This document shows positions 34,185-44,087 of a stretch of DNA of 64,000 nt, in pieces. Location of the stretch: positions 2,976,001-3,040,000 of the forward strand of contig NZ_CP023701.1 of NCBI RefSeq assembly GCF_008704535.1, written 5' to 3'. Below the pieces are notes generated by a model. That model did not search any database. It was not told the origin of the DNA and saw only the letters and a program-made list of their open reading frames with translations. A program made the position numbers and the translations under genes. The number at the start of each line of letters is the position of its first letter. Position 1 is the stretch's first letter. This stretch comes from Streptomyces subrutilus. GTDB taxonomy: Bacteria > Actinomycetota > Actinomycetes > Streptomycetales > Streptomycetaceae.

Positions 34185-35297
34185 TCATTCCCGGCCGCGG
34201 AAGCGGCGGCGGTCGCCCGGGGCCTGCGGCGGAGCGTCCGCGAGGCGGACCACGGCGGTGTCCCGGCCCGCGACCACCGGCTTCGCCGAGCGCGCCGCCT
34301 TCGCCTTGTACTGGGCCGCGTCCGCGAGCCGGAACAGCCGCCGCGAGGACTGCACCGGCCCGATCGGGTCCCCGGTGGAGGCCACCCCGCAGGCCACCCC
34401 CTCGCCCAGTTCCAGTCCGGCGGCGCGCGCGCACAGCTCCTCGGTGACCCGCACCACCTCGTCCGCCGTGGGACCGGAGGTCACCAGGCAGAACTCGTCC
34501 CCGCCCAGCCGCGCCACGAGCGCGCCCGGCAGCATGGCGCCGCACAGGCTCAGGACCGACCCGAACCGCTCCAGCAGCCGGTCGCCCATCGCGTGGCCCA
34601 GGGTGTCGTTGACCCGCTTCAGCCCGTTGAGGTCGCAGACCACCAGGCTCACCACCGCCCCGGCCCGCCGGTGCTCCTCCAGCGCCTCGTCGAGCCGCAT
34701 GTCCACGGCCCGGCGGTTGGCGAGGCCGGTCAGCGGGTCGGTGAAGGCGAGCCGCCGGGCTTCCTCCAGCCGCTCGTTCTGGGCGAGGCCGGCCGCGACC
34801 ACGGCCGCCAGGACGGTCGCGAACTCCGCGTCGTCCTCGTCGAAGTCCGCGAGCCCCTCGTCCCGGGCCACGTACAGCTCGCCCCACGCCCGCCCGCTGA
34901 GCACGATCGGCGCCACCACGCAGCTCCCGCGCCCGCGCCGGCGCAGGGACTCCCCGCGCCGCCCCGGGCGGCTGCCCAGCGCGCTCTCGACCCAGGCGTG
35001 CGGCCCGCCGCCGCCGGCCCACCGCTCGTGCAGGAACTCGGTGATCTCCGGGAAGTCGTGCACCGGGTACGACTCGTCCTCGGGGAACTCCTCCTCCCCC
35101 GACCTCCGCTCCCCCTCGTTCACCAGCACCCGCAGCCGCCCCCGCTCCCGCTCCCACGCGGAGATGGCGGCGAAGGACCCGTCCAGCGCGACCCGCGCCC
35201 CCCGCGCGGCCGCCTTGACACTGTCCCGAGGCGCGCACGCCGCGGCCATCGCCTGCGCGAGTCCCACCACGGCCCGGAGCCGCCCGTCCAATCCCAT
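34185..35297 (-). CDS. GAF-GGDEF diguanylate cyclase
   Basis: 370 residues. Residues about 20-170 form a GAF-like sensor; the C-terminal GGDEF domain starts D-P-L-T-G-L-A-N-R-R and carries the active-site R-L-G-G-D-E-F. It should make cyclic di-GMP, which controls development in Streptomyces through BldD and sigma-WhiG. No RxxD inhibitory site is found five residues before GGDEF, so product inhibition may be absent. There is no membrane helix. It follows hutH, as does a known GGDEF gene in S. coelicolor; it may be the CdgE orthologue (from memory, unverified). Confidence 0.9.
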   Translation of the reverse strand: MGLDGRLRAVVGLAQAMAAACAPRDSVKAAARGARVALDGSFAAISAWERERGRLRVLVNEGERRSGEEEFPEDESYPVHDFPEITEFLHERWAGGGGPHAWVESALGSRPGRRGESLRRRGRGSCVVAPIVLSGRAWGELYVARDEGLADFDEDDAEFATVLAAVVAAGLAQNERLEEARRLAFTDPLTGLANRRAVDMRLDEALEEHRRAGAVVSLVVCDLNGLKRVNDTLGHAMGDRLLERFGSVLSLCGAMLPGALVARLGGDEFCLVTSGPTADEVVRVTEELCARAAGLELGEGVACGVASTGDPIGPVQSSRRLFRLADAAQYKAKAARSAKPVVAGRDTAVVRLADAPPQAPGDRRRFRGRE

Positions 35298-35380
35298 CGC
35301 CCCAGATTAGGCGTTTTGTCCCATTCGGCAGGCCGGGCGCGTCCTTCGGTGGCCGGGCGGGGCGGCGGCCCGCGACCGCG

Positions 35381-36220
35381 CTACCGGCCCGGCCAGTTCG
35401 GCCTGCGCTTCTCGTTGAAGGCCGCCACGCCCTCCGCGCGGTCCCCGGAGAAGGCCACCGTCCGCCAGGCCGCGTCCTCGATCTCCAGCCCCGCCGCCAG
35501 GTCCATCCCGTGCCCCAGCCGCAGCGCCCGCTTGGCCGCCCGCAGGCCGACCGGCGAGTTCGCCGCCATCCGGGCCGCCAGCGCCAGCGCCTCGGCCGTG
35601 TCCGTGCCCGCCGGGACCAGCGAGTCCACCAGGCCCAGGGAGAGCGCCTCGGCCGCCTCCACCCGCCGCGCCGTGAAGATCAGCTCGGCCGCCCGGGCCG
35701 CGCCCACCCGGCGCGGCAGCAGCTGCGTGCCCCCGCCGCCCGGGATCACGCCCACCGAGACCTCCGGCAGCCCGACCACGGCCGTCTCGTCGGCCACGAT
35801 CACGTCGCAGGCCAGCGCCAGCTCGAAGCCGCCGCCCAGGGCGAACCCGTGCACCGCCGCGATCGTGGGCACCGGCAGCTCCAGCACGCCCCCGTAGGCC
35901 CCGCGCGTGGTCGGCCGCTGCCGCACCAGCTCGGCGTCGGAGAGGGTGTTGCGCTCCTTGAGATCGGCCCCGACGCAGAAGGCCCGCTCGGCGGCGGAGG
36001 AGACCACGACCACGCGCACGGAGGGGTCGGCCGCCAGCGCGGCGCACGCGGTCCCGATGGCGCGGGCCATCGCGGTGGACACGGCGTTCATGGCCCCGGG
36101 CCGGTCCAGGACCAGCTCCACGACCCCGTCGTCGCCGTGCCGGCGCACCGTGACGAACTCCGACTCCGACTCCGACTGCGACTTCGACTCCGGCTCGACT
36201 GCCGACGACTCGACTGGCAC
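35381..36220 (-). CDS. enoyl-CoA hydratase/isomerase family protein
   Basis: 279 residues of the crotonase fold: V-E-L-V-L-D-R-P-G-A-M-N-A-V, the oxyanion-hole segments A-F-C-V-G-A-D-L-K-E-R and G-F-A-L-G-G-G-F-E-L-A-L-A-C-D, and a catalytic-glutamate region L-P-E-V-S-V-G-V-I-P-G-G-G-G-T. It probably hydrates enoyl-CoA in fatty or branched-chain acid degradation. The N-terminus carries a Ser/Glu repeat (S-E-S-E-S-E), possibly an overlong start, since homologues begin around F-V-T-V-R-R-H. Lies between the GGDEF and adenylate cyclase genes on the same strand. Confidence 0.88.
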   Translation of the reverse strand: MPVESSAVEPESKSQSESESEFVTVRRHGDDGVVELVLDRPGAMNAVSTAMARAIGTACAALAADPSVRVVVVSSAAERAFCVGADLKERNTLSDAELVRQRPTTRGAYGGVLELPVPTIAAVHGFALGGGFELALACDVIVADETAVVGLPEVSVGVIPGGGGTQLLPRRVGAARAAELIFTARRVEAAEALSLGLVDSLVPAGTDTAEALALAARMAANSPVGLRAAKRALRLGHGMDLAAGLEIEDAAWRTVAFSGDRAEGVAAFNEKRRPNWPGR

Positions 36221-36243
36221 AGGACCCTCCCGGTTAACGGACG

Positions 36244-37434
36244 TTATCCGGGGATCTTAAGCTTCCGCCTCGTCAGCGACCAGGGCTCCACGACCCCCAG
36301 CCCGCGCACCGGCCGCTGCCACATCGGCTGGAGCGCGAAGCGGTACCCGCCGCCGCCCTCCTCCGCCTCGGCCTCCTTCTCGGAGACCGGCGCGGCCCCG
36401 GTGCGGCCCAGCTCCTGCGCCATCGCGCCGTCGACCAGCACCGCGTCCTTGGGCGCTATCGACGTCAGCCGACTGGCCAGGTTCACCGTGGTCCCGAAGA
36501 CGTCGCCCATCCGGGTCGTCACGGTGCCGAAGGCGATCCCGACGCGCAGCTCGGGCATCTGCGGGTCCGCCTCCATGGTCTCGATGAGCCGCAGCGCGAT
36601 CTCCGCCGCGGTCGCCGCGTCGTCGGCGCAGTAGAGCACCTCGTCGCCGAGGGTCTTGATCAGCCGGCCGCCGTGCGCGGCCACCAGGTCCGCCGCCGTC
36701 GTCTCGAAGGCCTCGACCAGCTCGCCGAGCTCCTCCTCCTCCAGCCGCCGCGTCAGCCGCGTGAAGCCCACCAGGTCGGCGAAGCCGACCGCCAGGCGCC
36801 GGTCGACCATCTCCTCGTCGTCCGCCACCTGCACCACGCGTCCGGTCGCGGCCGCCAGCTGGCGCCGCCACACGTAGACGAGGAACTCCTCCAGCTCCGG
36901 CAGCAGCAGCTCCACCAGGGGGTACGTGACCTCGGTACGGGTCATGCCCGGCTCCGGCGGCTCCGTCAGCCCCTCCAGGAAGGAATCGATCTGCCACTCG
37001 GCCAGCCGCGCCGTGGTCTGCCCGGTGGACCGGGCCACCTGCACCGCCATCGGCTCGGACAGCAGGCCGGCCTCCACCAGGCCGGCGAGGCGGCGCAGCG
37101 CGAGCACGTCGGCCTCGGTCAGGGCCTTGGCCTGGCCGATGTCGGCGAAGCCCATGGCCCGCCAGAAGCGCGAGGCCAGCTCCATCGAGACGCCGGCGCT
37201 CCGGGCGGCCTGGAAGGGGGTGTAGCGGCGCTCGGCGCCCAGGATCAGCTGCTCCAGCCGGATGGCGAGCGGATCCGCCGTCGGCTGGGCCGTGTGGTCG
37301 ACCTCGTGGTGGGGCGTGTGCTGGTCCCGCCCGATCGGGGTCGCGGGACCGCTGCCGCCGCTGCCGCCGCTGCCGGCGCCGCCGCCGGACCCGTGGGACG
37401 CGGACGCGCCGGACGCAGAGTCGTCGACGGTCAA
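36244..37434 (-). CDS. cya: class III adenylate cyclase
   Basis: 396 residues. The N-terminal half contains a glycine/serine-rich tail and a helix-turn-helix-like region (A-E-R-R-Y-T-P-F-Q-A-A-R-S-A-G-V). The cyclase homology domain shows metal-binding V-G-F-A-D-L-V-G-F-T, the adenine-selecting L-I-K-T-L-G-D-E-V-L-Y, and the transition-state N/R pair in T-V-N-L-A-S-R-L. It makes cAMP, needed for germination and development in S. coelicolor, whose Cya is nearly identical in these parts. The start is TTG 37434, with AGGAGG six bases upstream, matching M-T-V-D-D of known Cya proteins. Confidence 0.93.
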   Translation of the reverse strand: MTVDDSASGASASHGSGGGAGSGGSGGSGPATPIGRDQHTPHHEVDHTAQPTADPLAIRLEQLILGAERRYTPFQAARSAGVSMELASRFWRAMGFADIGQAKALTEADVLALRRLAGLVEAGLLSEPMAVQVARSTGQTTARLAEWQIDSFLEGLTEPPEPGMTRTEVTYPLVELLLPELEEFLVYVWRRQLAAATGRVVQVADDEEMVDRRLAVGFADLVGFTRLTRRLEEEELGELVEAFETTAADLVAAHGGRLIKTLGDEVLYCADDAATAAEIALRLIETMEADPQMPELRVGIAFGTVTTRMGDVFGTTVNLASRLTSIAPKDAVLVDGAMAQELGRTGAAPVSEKEAEAEEGGGGYRFALQPMWQRPVRGLGVVEPWSLTRRKLKIPG

Positions 37435-37668
37435 GGGCCGCCTCCTGTCCATTTCCGTGCGCAATGCCCTGCGAACCGGTGGATCACCACGAGCACCGGG
37501 ATCGCCTAAACCATACGGCAGGTGTGCCGTAGCTCACTCCCCCTCCCCGGCATCGGGGGCCCGGTCCGCCCGCGGCCCGGGCTGGGCCGAACGGGGGACG
37601 GCGCGAGCACCCGGCAGCGGCTGCGCCTGCCCCGTCCGCGCGGCGGGAAACCGCGCCGGGGCCGCGGG

Positions 37669-38535
37669 TCAGTGGACGGAGCGCAGGTGCACGACGTCGC
37701 CGGCGCCCACCGCCTCGTGCTCGCCCGCGGGCGTGCGCACGAGCAGCCGGCCCTCGGCGTCGACCGCTTCGGCCGTTCCGGTGAGGGTGCGCCCGCCCGG
37801 GAGCTCCGCGCGGACGTGCCGGCCCAGGGTGGCGCAGCCGGCCGCGTAGGTCTCCTGCAGGCCGCTGGCCGCGGGGTCGCCGCCGGCCGCGCGCCAGTTC
37901 CCGTACCACTGCTCCAGGGAGCGCAGGACGGCCTTGAGCACCGGGTCCCGGTCGGTGACGGAGGCCCCGGCCAGGGCGAGGGAGCCGGCGGTGGGCACGG
38001 GCAGCTCGTCCTCGGTCAGGGTGACGTTGAGCCCGATGCCGAGGACCACCCCGTCGGCGACCCGCTCGGCGAGGATGCCGCCGGTCTTGCGCTCGTCGCC
38101 GTCGACGCCGACCAGCAGGTCGTTGGGCCACTTCAGAGCGGTGTCCACGCCCGCCCCCCGGGACAGGCCGGTCGCGGCGGCCACCCCGGCGAGCAGCGTC
38201 AGCCATCCCCAGCGCTCCTGGGGCACCGCGTCGCCGGGCTTGAGGAGGACGGAGAAGAACAGCCCCGACCGGGCCGGCGCCACCCAGCTGCGGTCGAGCC
38301 GGCCGCGCCCGGCGGTCTGCTCCTCGGCGACGAGCACCGCCCCTTCGGGCAGCCGTGCGGCCCGGGCGGCGAGGTCGCTGTTGGTGGAGCCGGTGGCGGC
38401 CACCACCTCCAGGGAGGTCCACAGGCCGTCGCCGGTGACCAGGGCCCGGCGCAGGGCGTTGGCGTTCAGGGGCGGGCGGTCCAGGTTCGACCAGCGGCCG
38501 GCGGAAGCACCTGCTGAGGGATGTGAGGGCGTCAT
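37669..38535 (-). CDS. birA: biotin-[acyl-CoA carboxylase] ligase
   Basis: 288 residues, group I (no DNA-binding domain). It attaches biotin to the carboxylase carrier protein. Motifs: G-S-T-N-S-D, G-R-G-R-L-D-R-S-W (biotinyl-AMP loop), L-K-W-P-N-D-L and K-T-G-G-I-L-A-E, followed by the C-terminal SH3-like domain (G-R-H-V-R-A-E-L-P-G-G). Divergent from pccB, with only 131 bases between starts, containing TACGCT and repeated AGTAGCCAG. Its substrate is very probably the alpha subunit encoded at 42239. Confidence 0.94.
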   Translation of the reverse strand: MTPSHPSAGASAGRWSNLDRPPLNANALRRALVTGDGLWTSLEVVAATGSTNSDLAARAARLPEGAVLVAEEQTAGRGRLDRSWVAPARSGLFFSVLLKPGDAVPQERWGWLTLLAGVAAATGLSRGAGVDTALKWPNDLLVGVDGDERKTGGILAERVADGVVLGIGLNVTLTEDELPVPTAGSLALAGASVTDRDPVLKAVLRSLEQWYGNWRAAGGDPAASGLQETYAAGCATLGRHVRAELPGGRTLTGTAEAVDAEGRLLVRTPAGEHEAVGAGDVVHLRSVH

Positions 38536-38666
38536 GCAACCCACAGTAGGTGTGGCAAACGCCGCACTGCCGAGCGCCATGCCCGCCGTTACGCTACGCA
38601 CCAGTAGCCAGCAGTAGCCAGTGAATTGACCAGGCCGTTGACACCACGCAGGGAGCCGCGACCCCG

Positions 38667-40262
38667 ATGTCACAACCGTCAGAGCCGATCGACACGCACA
38701 CCACCGCGGGCAAGATCGCGGACCTGCAGCGCCGCGTCGAGGAGGCCACCCACGCCGGATCCGCGCGGGCCGTGGAGAAGCAGCACGCCAAGGGCAAGCT
38801 GACGGCGCGTGAGCGGGTGGCCCTCCTCCTGGACGAGGGGTCGTTCGTCGAGCTCGACGAGTTCGCCCGGCACCGCTCCACCAACTTCGGGCTGGAGAGG
38901 ACCCGCCCCTACGGCGACGGCGTCGTGACGGGCTACGGCACCGTCGACGGCCGGCCGGTCGCCGTCTTCTCGCAGGACTTCACGGTCTTCGGCGGAGCCC
39001 TCGGCGAGGTCTACGGCCAGAAGATCATGAAGGTGATGGACTTCGCGCTGAAGACGGGCTGCCCGCTCGTCGGCATCAACGACTCCGGCGGCGCCCGCAT
39101 CCAGGAGGGGGTCAGCGCGCTGGGCATGTACGGCGAGATCTTCCGCCGCAACGTGCACGCCTCGGGCGTGATCCCGCAGATCTCGCTGGTCGTCGGGCCC
39201 TGCGCGGGCGGCGCCGTCTACTCGCCCGCCATCACCGACTTCACGGTGATGGTCGACCAGACCTCGCACATGTTCATCACCGGCCCCGACGTCATCAAGA
39301 CGGTCACCGGCGAGGACGTCGGCTTCGAGGAGCTGGGCGGCGCCCGGACGCACAACGCGACCTCCGGCGTGGCCCACCACATGGCCGGGGACGAGAAGGA
39401 CGCGATCGAGTACGTCAAGTCGCTGCTGTCGTTCCTGCCGTCGAACAACCTCTCCGAGCCCCCCGCGTTCCCGGAGGAGGCGGACACGGAGGTCTCCGAC
39501 GCCGACCGCGAGCTCGACGTCCTGATCCCGGACAGCGCGAACCAGCCGTACGACATGCACACGGTGATCGAGCACGTGCTGGACGACGCCGAGTTCCTGG
39601 AGACGCAGTCCCTCTTCGCGCCGAACATCCTCACCGGCTTCGGCCGCGTCGAGGGCCACCCGGTCGGCATCGTCGCCAACCAGCCGATGCAGTTCGCCGG
39701 CTGCCTGGACATCGACGCCTCGGAGAAGGCCGCGCGGTTCGTCCGCACCTGCGACGCCTTCAACGTGCCGGTGCTGACCTTCGTCGACGTACCCGGCTTC
39801 CTGCCGGGCACCGACCAGGAGTACAACGGGATCATCCGGCGCGGCGCCAAGCTGATCTACGCCTACGCCGAGGCCACCGTCCCGCTGATCACCGTCATCA
39901 CCCGCAAGGCCTTCGGCGGCGCGTACGACGTCATGGGCTCCAAGCACCTCGGCGCGGACCTCAACCTCGCCTGGCCCACCGCCCAGATCGCCGTCATGGG
40001 CGCGCAGGGGGCGGTGAACATCCTGCACCGGCGGACGATCGCCGAGGCGGAGGCCGCCGGCGAGGGCGAGGCGACCCGGGCGCGGCTGATCGCCGAGTAC
40101 GAGGACGCGCTGCTCAACCCGTACACGGCGGCCGAGCGCGGCTACGTCGACGCGGTGGTGATGCCCTCCGACACGCGGGCGCACGTGGTCAAGGGGCTGC
40201 GGCAGCTGCGCACCAAGCGGGAGTCCCTGCCGCCGAAGAAGCACGGGAACATCCCCCTCTAG
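38667..40262 (+). CDS. pccB: propionyl/acyl-CoA carboxylase beta (carboxyltransferase) subunit
   Basis: 531 residues. It transfers carboxyl from biotin to propionyl- or acetyl-CoA, giving methylmalonyl-CoA or malonyl-CoA for polyketides and lipids. The oxyanion-hole glycines are in [11 protein letters not shown] and [11 protein letters not shown]; the Asp in the latter corresponds to D422, which sets propionyl preference in S. coelicolor PccB. It is full length. The start ATG follows AGGGAG. It is followed 16 bases later by the epsilon subunit gene, so the operon encodes the core complex with the alpha subunit at 42239. Confidence 0.95.
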   Translation: MSQPSEPIDTHTTAGKIADLQRRVEEATHAGSARAVEKQHAKGKLTARERVALLLDEGSFVELDEFARHRSTNFGLERTRPYGDGVVTGYGTVDGRPVAVFSQDFTVFGGALGEVYGQKIMKVMDFALKTGCPLVGINDSGGARIQEGVSALGMYGEIFRRNVHASGVIPQISLVVGPCAGGAVYSPAITDFTVMVDQTSHMFITGPDVIKTVTGEDVGFEELGGARTHNATSGVAHHMAGDEKDAIEYVKSLLSFLPSNNLSEPPAFPEEADTEVSDADRELDVLIPDSANQPYDMHTVIEHVLDDAEFLETQSLFAPNILTGFGRVEGHPVGIVANQPMQFAGCLDIDASEKAARFVRTCDAFNVPVLTFVDVPGFLPGTDQEYNGIIRRGAKLIYAYAEATVPLITVITRKAFGGAYDVMGSKHLGADLNLAWPTAQIAVMGAQGAVNILHRRTIAEAEAAGEGEATRARLIAEYEDALLNPYTAAERGYVDAVVMPSDTRAHVVKGLRQLRTKRESLPPKKHGNIPL

Positions 40263-40278
40263 CCCCGAGGAGCTCGCA

Positions 40279-40491
40279 GTGGTGATCAAGGTCGTCAAGG
40301 GCAATCCCACCCCCGAGGAGCTGGCCGCAGCCCTGGCCGTGGTCCGGGCGCGCGCGGCCGCGGCCGCGGCCGCCCCGCCGTCGGCCGCGCCCCGGGCGCC
40401 CGCCGCCTGGTCGGCGCCGTCCCGGGTGGCGGCGCGCCGGCTCCCGCGGCCGGGGCCGGGCGCGTGGGGGCGTACGTACTGGCCCGGCTAG
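40279..40491 (+). CDS. pccE: acyl-CoA carboxylase epsilon subunit
   Basis: 70 residues from GTG 40279 with GAGGAG upstream. The sequence V-I-K-V-V-K-G-N-P-T-P-E-E-L-A-A-A-L-A and the C-terminal W-G-R-T-Y-W-P-G match the small epsilon subunits of actinobacterial acyl-CoA carboxylases, which bridge and stimulate alpha and beta subunits. The middle is an Ala/Pro linker. Co-transcribed with pccB. Confidence 0.92.
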   Translation: MVIKVVKGNPTPEELAAALAVVRARAAAAAAAPPSAAPRAPAAWSAPSRVAARRLPRPGPGAWGRTYWPG

Positions 40492-40580
40492 ACCGGGGCT
40501 CCGAAGATGGGGCCGGACGAGGGCGGCGCCTGAGTACGGGTACTCAGGCGCCCCACCCGCCCCGGCGTCAGGATCGGAGC

Positions 40581-40712
40581 ATGCTCTGGTCCGATCCGAA
40601 GAACGAGCCGCCCCGGGAGCTGCGCGACGCGCAGGCGATGATCCGGCGGCTGACCGTGGTGCTCGCGCTGGCCATGCTGGTCGTGGTGTACGTCCTGGGC
40701 GTGGGCTTCTAG
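40581..40712 (+). CDS. 43-residue single-pass membrane protein
   Basis: M-L-W-S-D-P-K-N-E-P-P-R-E-L-R-D followed by one membrane helix (L-T-V-V-L-A-L-A-M-L-V-V-V-Y-V-L-G-V-G-F) to the end. It starts at ATG 40581 with GGATCGGAG just upstream, 89 bases after the epsilon subunit. Clear charge asymmetry and codon bias support a real gene. Function unknown; position suggests membership of the carboxylase-maf cluster. Confidence 0.65.
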   Translation: MLWSDPKNEPPRELRDAQAMIRRLTVVLALAMLVVVYVLGVGF

Positions 40713-40765
40713 CGCCCCTCCAGCGGCTCCGGCCCACCGCCCTCGGTAAGTCGCGGCGGCGCCCC

Positions 40766-40771
40766 TACGAT
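40766..40771 (+). promoter_or_regulatory. -10 box of the leaderless maf gene
   Basis: TACGAT ends seven bases before the ATG at 40779, so transcription should begin at the start codon. It also argues against the in-frame ATG at 40770, which lies inside the -10. Confidence 0.55.
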
Positions 40772-40778
40772 GGCGGGC

Positions 40779-41384
40779 ATGACTGTCGAACCCCGCCCGC
40801 TCGTCCTCGCCTCCGCCTCGCCCGCCCGGCTGAACCTGCTGCGGCAGGCCGGGCTCGCCCCGCACGTGATCGTCAGCGGTTTCGACGAGGACGCGCTGCG
40901 GGCGGACTCCCCGGCCGAGCTGGCGCTGGCCCTGGCCGAGGCGAAGGCGGGCGTGGTGGCGGCCCTGGACGAGGCCGCGGGCGCGCTGGTGATCGGCTGC
41001 GACTCCGTACTGGAGCTGGACGGCGAGGCCCTGGGCAAGCCCGCGGACGCGGAGGAGGCCACGGCGCGCTGGAAGGCGATGCGGGGGCGGGCGGGCGTAC
41101 TGCGCACCGGGCACTGCGTGATCGACACGGTGAGCGGCCGTCAGGTTTCGGCGACGGCGTCCACGACGGTGCGGTTCGGCGAGCCGACCGACGCGGAGGT
41201 GGCGCGCTACGTGGCCAGCGGCGAGCCGCTGCACGTGGCGGGGGCGTTCACGCTGGACGGGCTGTCGGCGCCGTTCGTCGACGGCATCGACGGGGACCCG
41301 GGGAACGTGATCGGACTGTCGCTGCCGCTGCTGCGCTCCCTGCTGGGGGAACTGGGCGTGTCCATCACGGATTTGTGGGCGTGA
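40779..41384 (+). CDS. maf: Maf family nucleoside triphosphate pyrophosphatase
   Basis: 201 residues. Maf/YhdE enzymes hydrolyse non-canonical or methylated NTPs (dTTP, UTP, m5UTP) to monophosphates and are linked to septum inhibition. Motifs: [31 protein letters not shown], and [17 protein letters not shown] near the C-terminus. The start at 40779 is chosen from the leaderless promoter. Its last 20 bases overlap the convergent membrane gene. Confidence 0.93.
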   Translation: MTVEPRPLVLASASPARLNLLRQAGLAPHVIVSGFDEDALRADSPAELALALAEAKAGVVAALDEAAGALVIGCDSVLELDGEALGKPADAEEATARWKAMRGRAGVLRTGHCVIDTVSGRQVSATASTTVRFGEPTDAEVARYVASGEPLHVAGAFTLDGLSAPFVDGIDGDPGNVIGLSLPLLRSLLGELGVSITDLWA

Positions 41385-41880
41385 GCCCTCCGCGCGGCGG
41401 AGCCGGCGGGGCGTCCCGGACAGCGGGGTGCTCCCCGGACCCCTCGGGGCCGGTGGGACCGGCCGGGGCCGCGGGCTCCGCGGCGTAGAGCGTCAGGGTC
41501 AGCACGAGCAGGCACAGGATCAGCATCATCGTCGCGAAGGCGGCCCAGCCGACCACGGCGACGGCGAGGATGCCCAGGACGGCGTGGACGGCGGCGGCGG
41601 TGACGAGGACGATGCGGGCGAAGCGGCCGGGCGGCCGGTCGCGCAGGGCGACGAGGGCGATGAGGACGGCGCACAGCAGGAGGAACGCCCCCGTGCCGGC
41701 GCCCAGTCCGTACGTCGCCCTGGACATGACGTCCGGGTCGCTGCCCGCGATGGACATCGACTGGTTCGCCGTGGTCGCGCCGAGCACGAGGTGGACGAGG
41801 ACGAGCACCGCCGCCTCCGCCACGAGCACGACCGCGGCCACAGCGGCCACGAGCCTGCGCAGCACGACCCCACCCCCCAC
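41365..41880 (-). CDS. four-helix membrane protein, unknown function
   Basis: 171 residues with four hydrophobic helices, including [19 protein letters not shown] and [14 protein letters not shown], and a proline-rich tail. GTG 41880 or GTG 41865 could be the start. It overlaps the 3' end of maf by 20 bases on the opposite strand. Position beside the carboxylase alpha gene is conserved in streptomycetes as I recall. No function is visible. Confidence 0.72.
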   Translation of the reverse strand: MGGGVVLRRLVAAVAAVVLVAEAAVLVLVHLVLGATTANQSMSIAGSDPDVMSRATYGLGAGTGAFLLLCAVLIALVALRDRPPGRFARIVLVTAAAVHAVLGILAVAVVGWAAFATMMLILCLLVLTLTLYAAEPAAPAGPTGPEGSGEHPAVRDAPPAPPRGGLTPTNP

Positions 41881-42238
41881 ACGTCACAAGCGTGTTCGAC
41901 GCCTGGAGGCTACTAACGGGTAAACGTGCGGACAAGGGGTCCGGGCCGCTTCGTTACGGGCGGTCGCCGTCGCGGCCGTCACGCAAAGAATGCGTGGGCC
42001 GTTCGTAGGGAGTCCACAAAGAATCACCCGGGGCCGCTGACCCGCCGAACAGAGACCCGAGCCGCGTGCCGGGGTTACTGTGCAGTCGGGGATCCCCCTG
42101 ACCTGGGGCGCCACAAGGGTTTCCCAGTCGGACGGGCCGCGCTTCACACTCCGTGTGGGCAAGGTCACCACTGGGGAAGGGTCGAAAGGCCGTGTGGGCT
42201 GTCCCTAAACTCAGCTTGTTTTCAAGGAGGGAGCCATC
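41881..42238. promoter_or_regulatory. 358-base control region before accA2
   Basis: No gene seen. On the plus strand GGGGTTACTGTGCAG (42074-42088) holds a -10-like TACTGT, and AAGGAGGGAG (42224-42233) is the strong ribosome binding site for the carboxylase alpha subunit. The leader would be about 150 bases. No riboswitch was recognised. Confidence 0.4.
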
Positions 42239-43993
42239 GTGCGCAAGGTGCTCATCGCCAACCGTGGCGAAATCGCTGTCCGCGTTGCTCGGGCCTGCCG
42301 GGACGCCGGAATCGCGAGCGTAGCCGTCTACGCCGATCCGGACCGGGACGCCCTGCACGTCCGCGCGGCCGACGAGGCGTTCGCGTTGGGCGGTGACACG
42401 CCGGCGACCAGCTACCTGGACATCGGCAAGGTCCTCCAGGCCGCGGCCGACTCGGGCGCGGACGCCATCCACCCCGGGTACGGCTTCCTCTCCGAGAACG
42501 CCGACTTCGCCCAGGCCGTCCTGGACGCCGGTCTGACCTGGATCGGTCCCCCGCCGCAGGCGATCCGCGACCTCGGCGACAAGGTCGCCGCCCGCCACAT
42601 CGCGCAGCGCGCCGGAGCGCCCCTGGTCGCGGGCACCCCCGACCCGGTCTCCGGGGCGGACGAGGTCGTCGACTTCGCCCGGGAGCACGGCCTGCCCATC
42701 GCCATCAAGGCGGCCTTCGGCGGCGGCGGCCGCGGCCTCAAGGTCGCCCGCACCCTCGAAGAGGTCCCGGAGCTCTACGAGTCGGCCGTCCGCGAGGCCG
42801 TCGCCGCCTTCGGCCGCGGCGAGTGCTTCGTCGAGCGCTACCTCGACAAGCCGCGGCACGTCGAGACCCAGTGCCTGGCCGACACCCACGGCAACGTCGT
42901 GGTCGTCTCCACCCGTGACTGCTCGCTCCAGCGCCGCCACCAGAAGCTGGTCGAGGAGGCCCCGGCGCCGTTCCTGAGCGACGCCCAGAACGCCGAGCTC
43001 TACGCCGCCTCCAAGGCCATCCTCAAGGAGGCCGGCTACGTCGGCGCGGGCACCGTCGAGTTCCTCGTCTCCGCCGACGGCCTGATCTCCTTCCTGGAGG
43101 TCAACACCCGCCTCCAGGTCGAGCACCCGGTCACCGAAGAGGTCTCCGGCATCGACCTGGTCCGCGAGATGTTCCGCATCGCCGACGGCGAGGAGCTCGG
43201 CTACGGCGACCCCGTCCTGCGCGGGCACTCCTTCGAGTTCCGCATCAACGGCGAGGACCCGGGCCGCGGCTTCCTGCCCGCCCCCGGCACCGTGACCCGC
43301 TTCGCGCCGCCGACCGGCCCGGGCGTCCGGCTCGACGCGGGCGTCGAGTCCGGCTCCGTCATCGGCCCCGCCTGGGACTCCCTGCTGGCCAAGCTCATCG
43401 TCACGGGTGCCACGCGCGAGCAGGCCCTGCAGCGGGCGGCGCGCGCGCTGGCCGAGTTCGAGGTGGAGGGCATGGCCACGGCCATCCCGTTCCACCGCGC
43501 GGTCGTCGCCGACCCCGCCTTCACCGCCGACCCGTTCACGATCCACACCCGCTGGATCGAGACCGAGTTCGCCAACGAGATCCCGGCCTTCGTCGCCCCG
43601 GCCGCCGAGGACGTGGAGGACGAGCCGGGCCGCGAGACCGTGGTCGTCGAGGTCGGCGGCAAGCGCCTGGAGGTCTCGCTGCCCTCCTCGCTGGGCATGA
43701 CCCTGGCCCGCACGGCCGCCGCCGGCGGCGCCAAGCCGAAGCGCCGCGCCGCCAAGAAGTCCGGCCCGGCCGCCTCCGGCGACACCCTGGCCTCCCCGAT
43801 GCAGGGCACGATCGTCAAGGTCGCGGTCGAGGAGGGCCAGCGCGTCGAGGAGGGCGAGCTCATCGTGGTCCTGGAGGCCATGAAGATGGAGCAGCCGCTG
43901 AACGCGCACCGCGCCGGCACCATCGTCGGCCTGACCGCCGAGGTCGGCGCCTCGCTCACCTCCGGCGCCACCATCTGCGAGATCAAGGACTGA
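42239..43993 (+). CDS. accA2: acyl-CoA carboxylase alpha subunit (biotin carboxylase + BCCP)
   Basis: 584 residues. Residues 1-450 form the biotin carboxylase: [10 protein letters not shown], the ATP glycine loop [10 protein letters not shown], and [15 protein letters not shown] Lys/Ala-rich linker leads to the C-terminal biotinyl domain with V-L-E-A-M-K-M-E, where Lys is biotinylated. It carboxylates biotin with ATP and bicarbonate and serves PccB and AccB complexes. The start is GTG with AAGGAGGGAG upstream. Symbol follows S. coelicolor accA2/accA1, which are nearly identical; synteny favours accA2. Confidence 0.94.
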   Translation: MRKVLIANRGEIAVRVARACRDAGIASVAVYADPDRDALHVRAADEAFALGGDTPATSYLDIGKVLQAAADSGADAIHPGYGFLSENADFAQAVLDAGLTWIGPPPQAIRDLGDKVAARHIAQRAGAPLVAGTPDPVSGADEVVDFAREHGLPIAIKAAFGGGGRGLKVARTLEEVPELYESAVREAVAAFGRGECFVERYLDKPRHVETQCLADTHGNVVVVSTRDCSLQRRHQKLVEEAPAPFLSDAQNAELYAASKAILKEAGYVGAGTVEFLVSADGLISFLEVNTRLQVEHPVTEEVSGIDLVREMFRIADGEELGYGDPVLRGHSFEFRINGEDPGRGFLPAPGTVTRFAPPTGPGVRLDAGVESGSVIGPAWDSLLAKLIVTGATREQALQRAARALAEFEVEGMATAIPFHRAVVADPAFTADPFTIHTRWIETEFANEIPAFVAPAAEDVEDEPGRETVVVEVGGKRLEVSLPSSLGMTLARTAAAGGAKPKRRAAKKSGPAASGDTLASPMQGTIVKVAVEEGQRVEEGELIVVLEAMKMEQPLNAHRAGTIVGLTAEVGASLTSGATICEIKD

Positions 43994-44021
43994 TCCGCGG
44001 GGCCGCCGGCCGCGGCACTGA

Positions 44022-44057
44022 TCGGCCCCCGGGACCCGAACGGGTCCCGGGGGCCGA
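44022..44057. terminator. 16-bp perfect hairpin terminator after accA2
   Basis: TCGGCCCCCGGGACCC (44022-44037) pairs with 44042-44057 around GAAC. Confidence 0.88.
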
Positions 44058-44087
44058 CGTCTTGTCGCGTGCGGGCCGAACGTCCGG

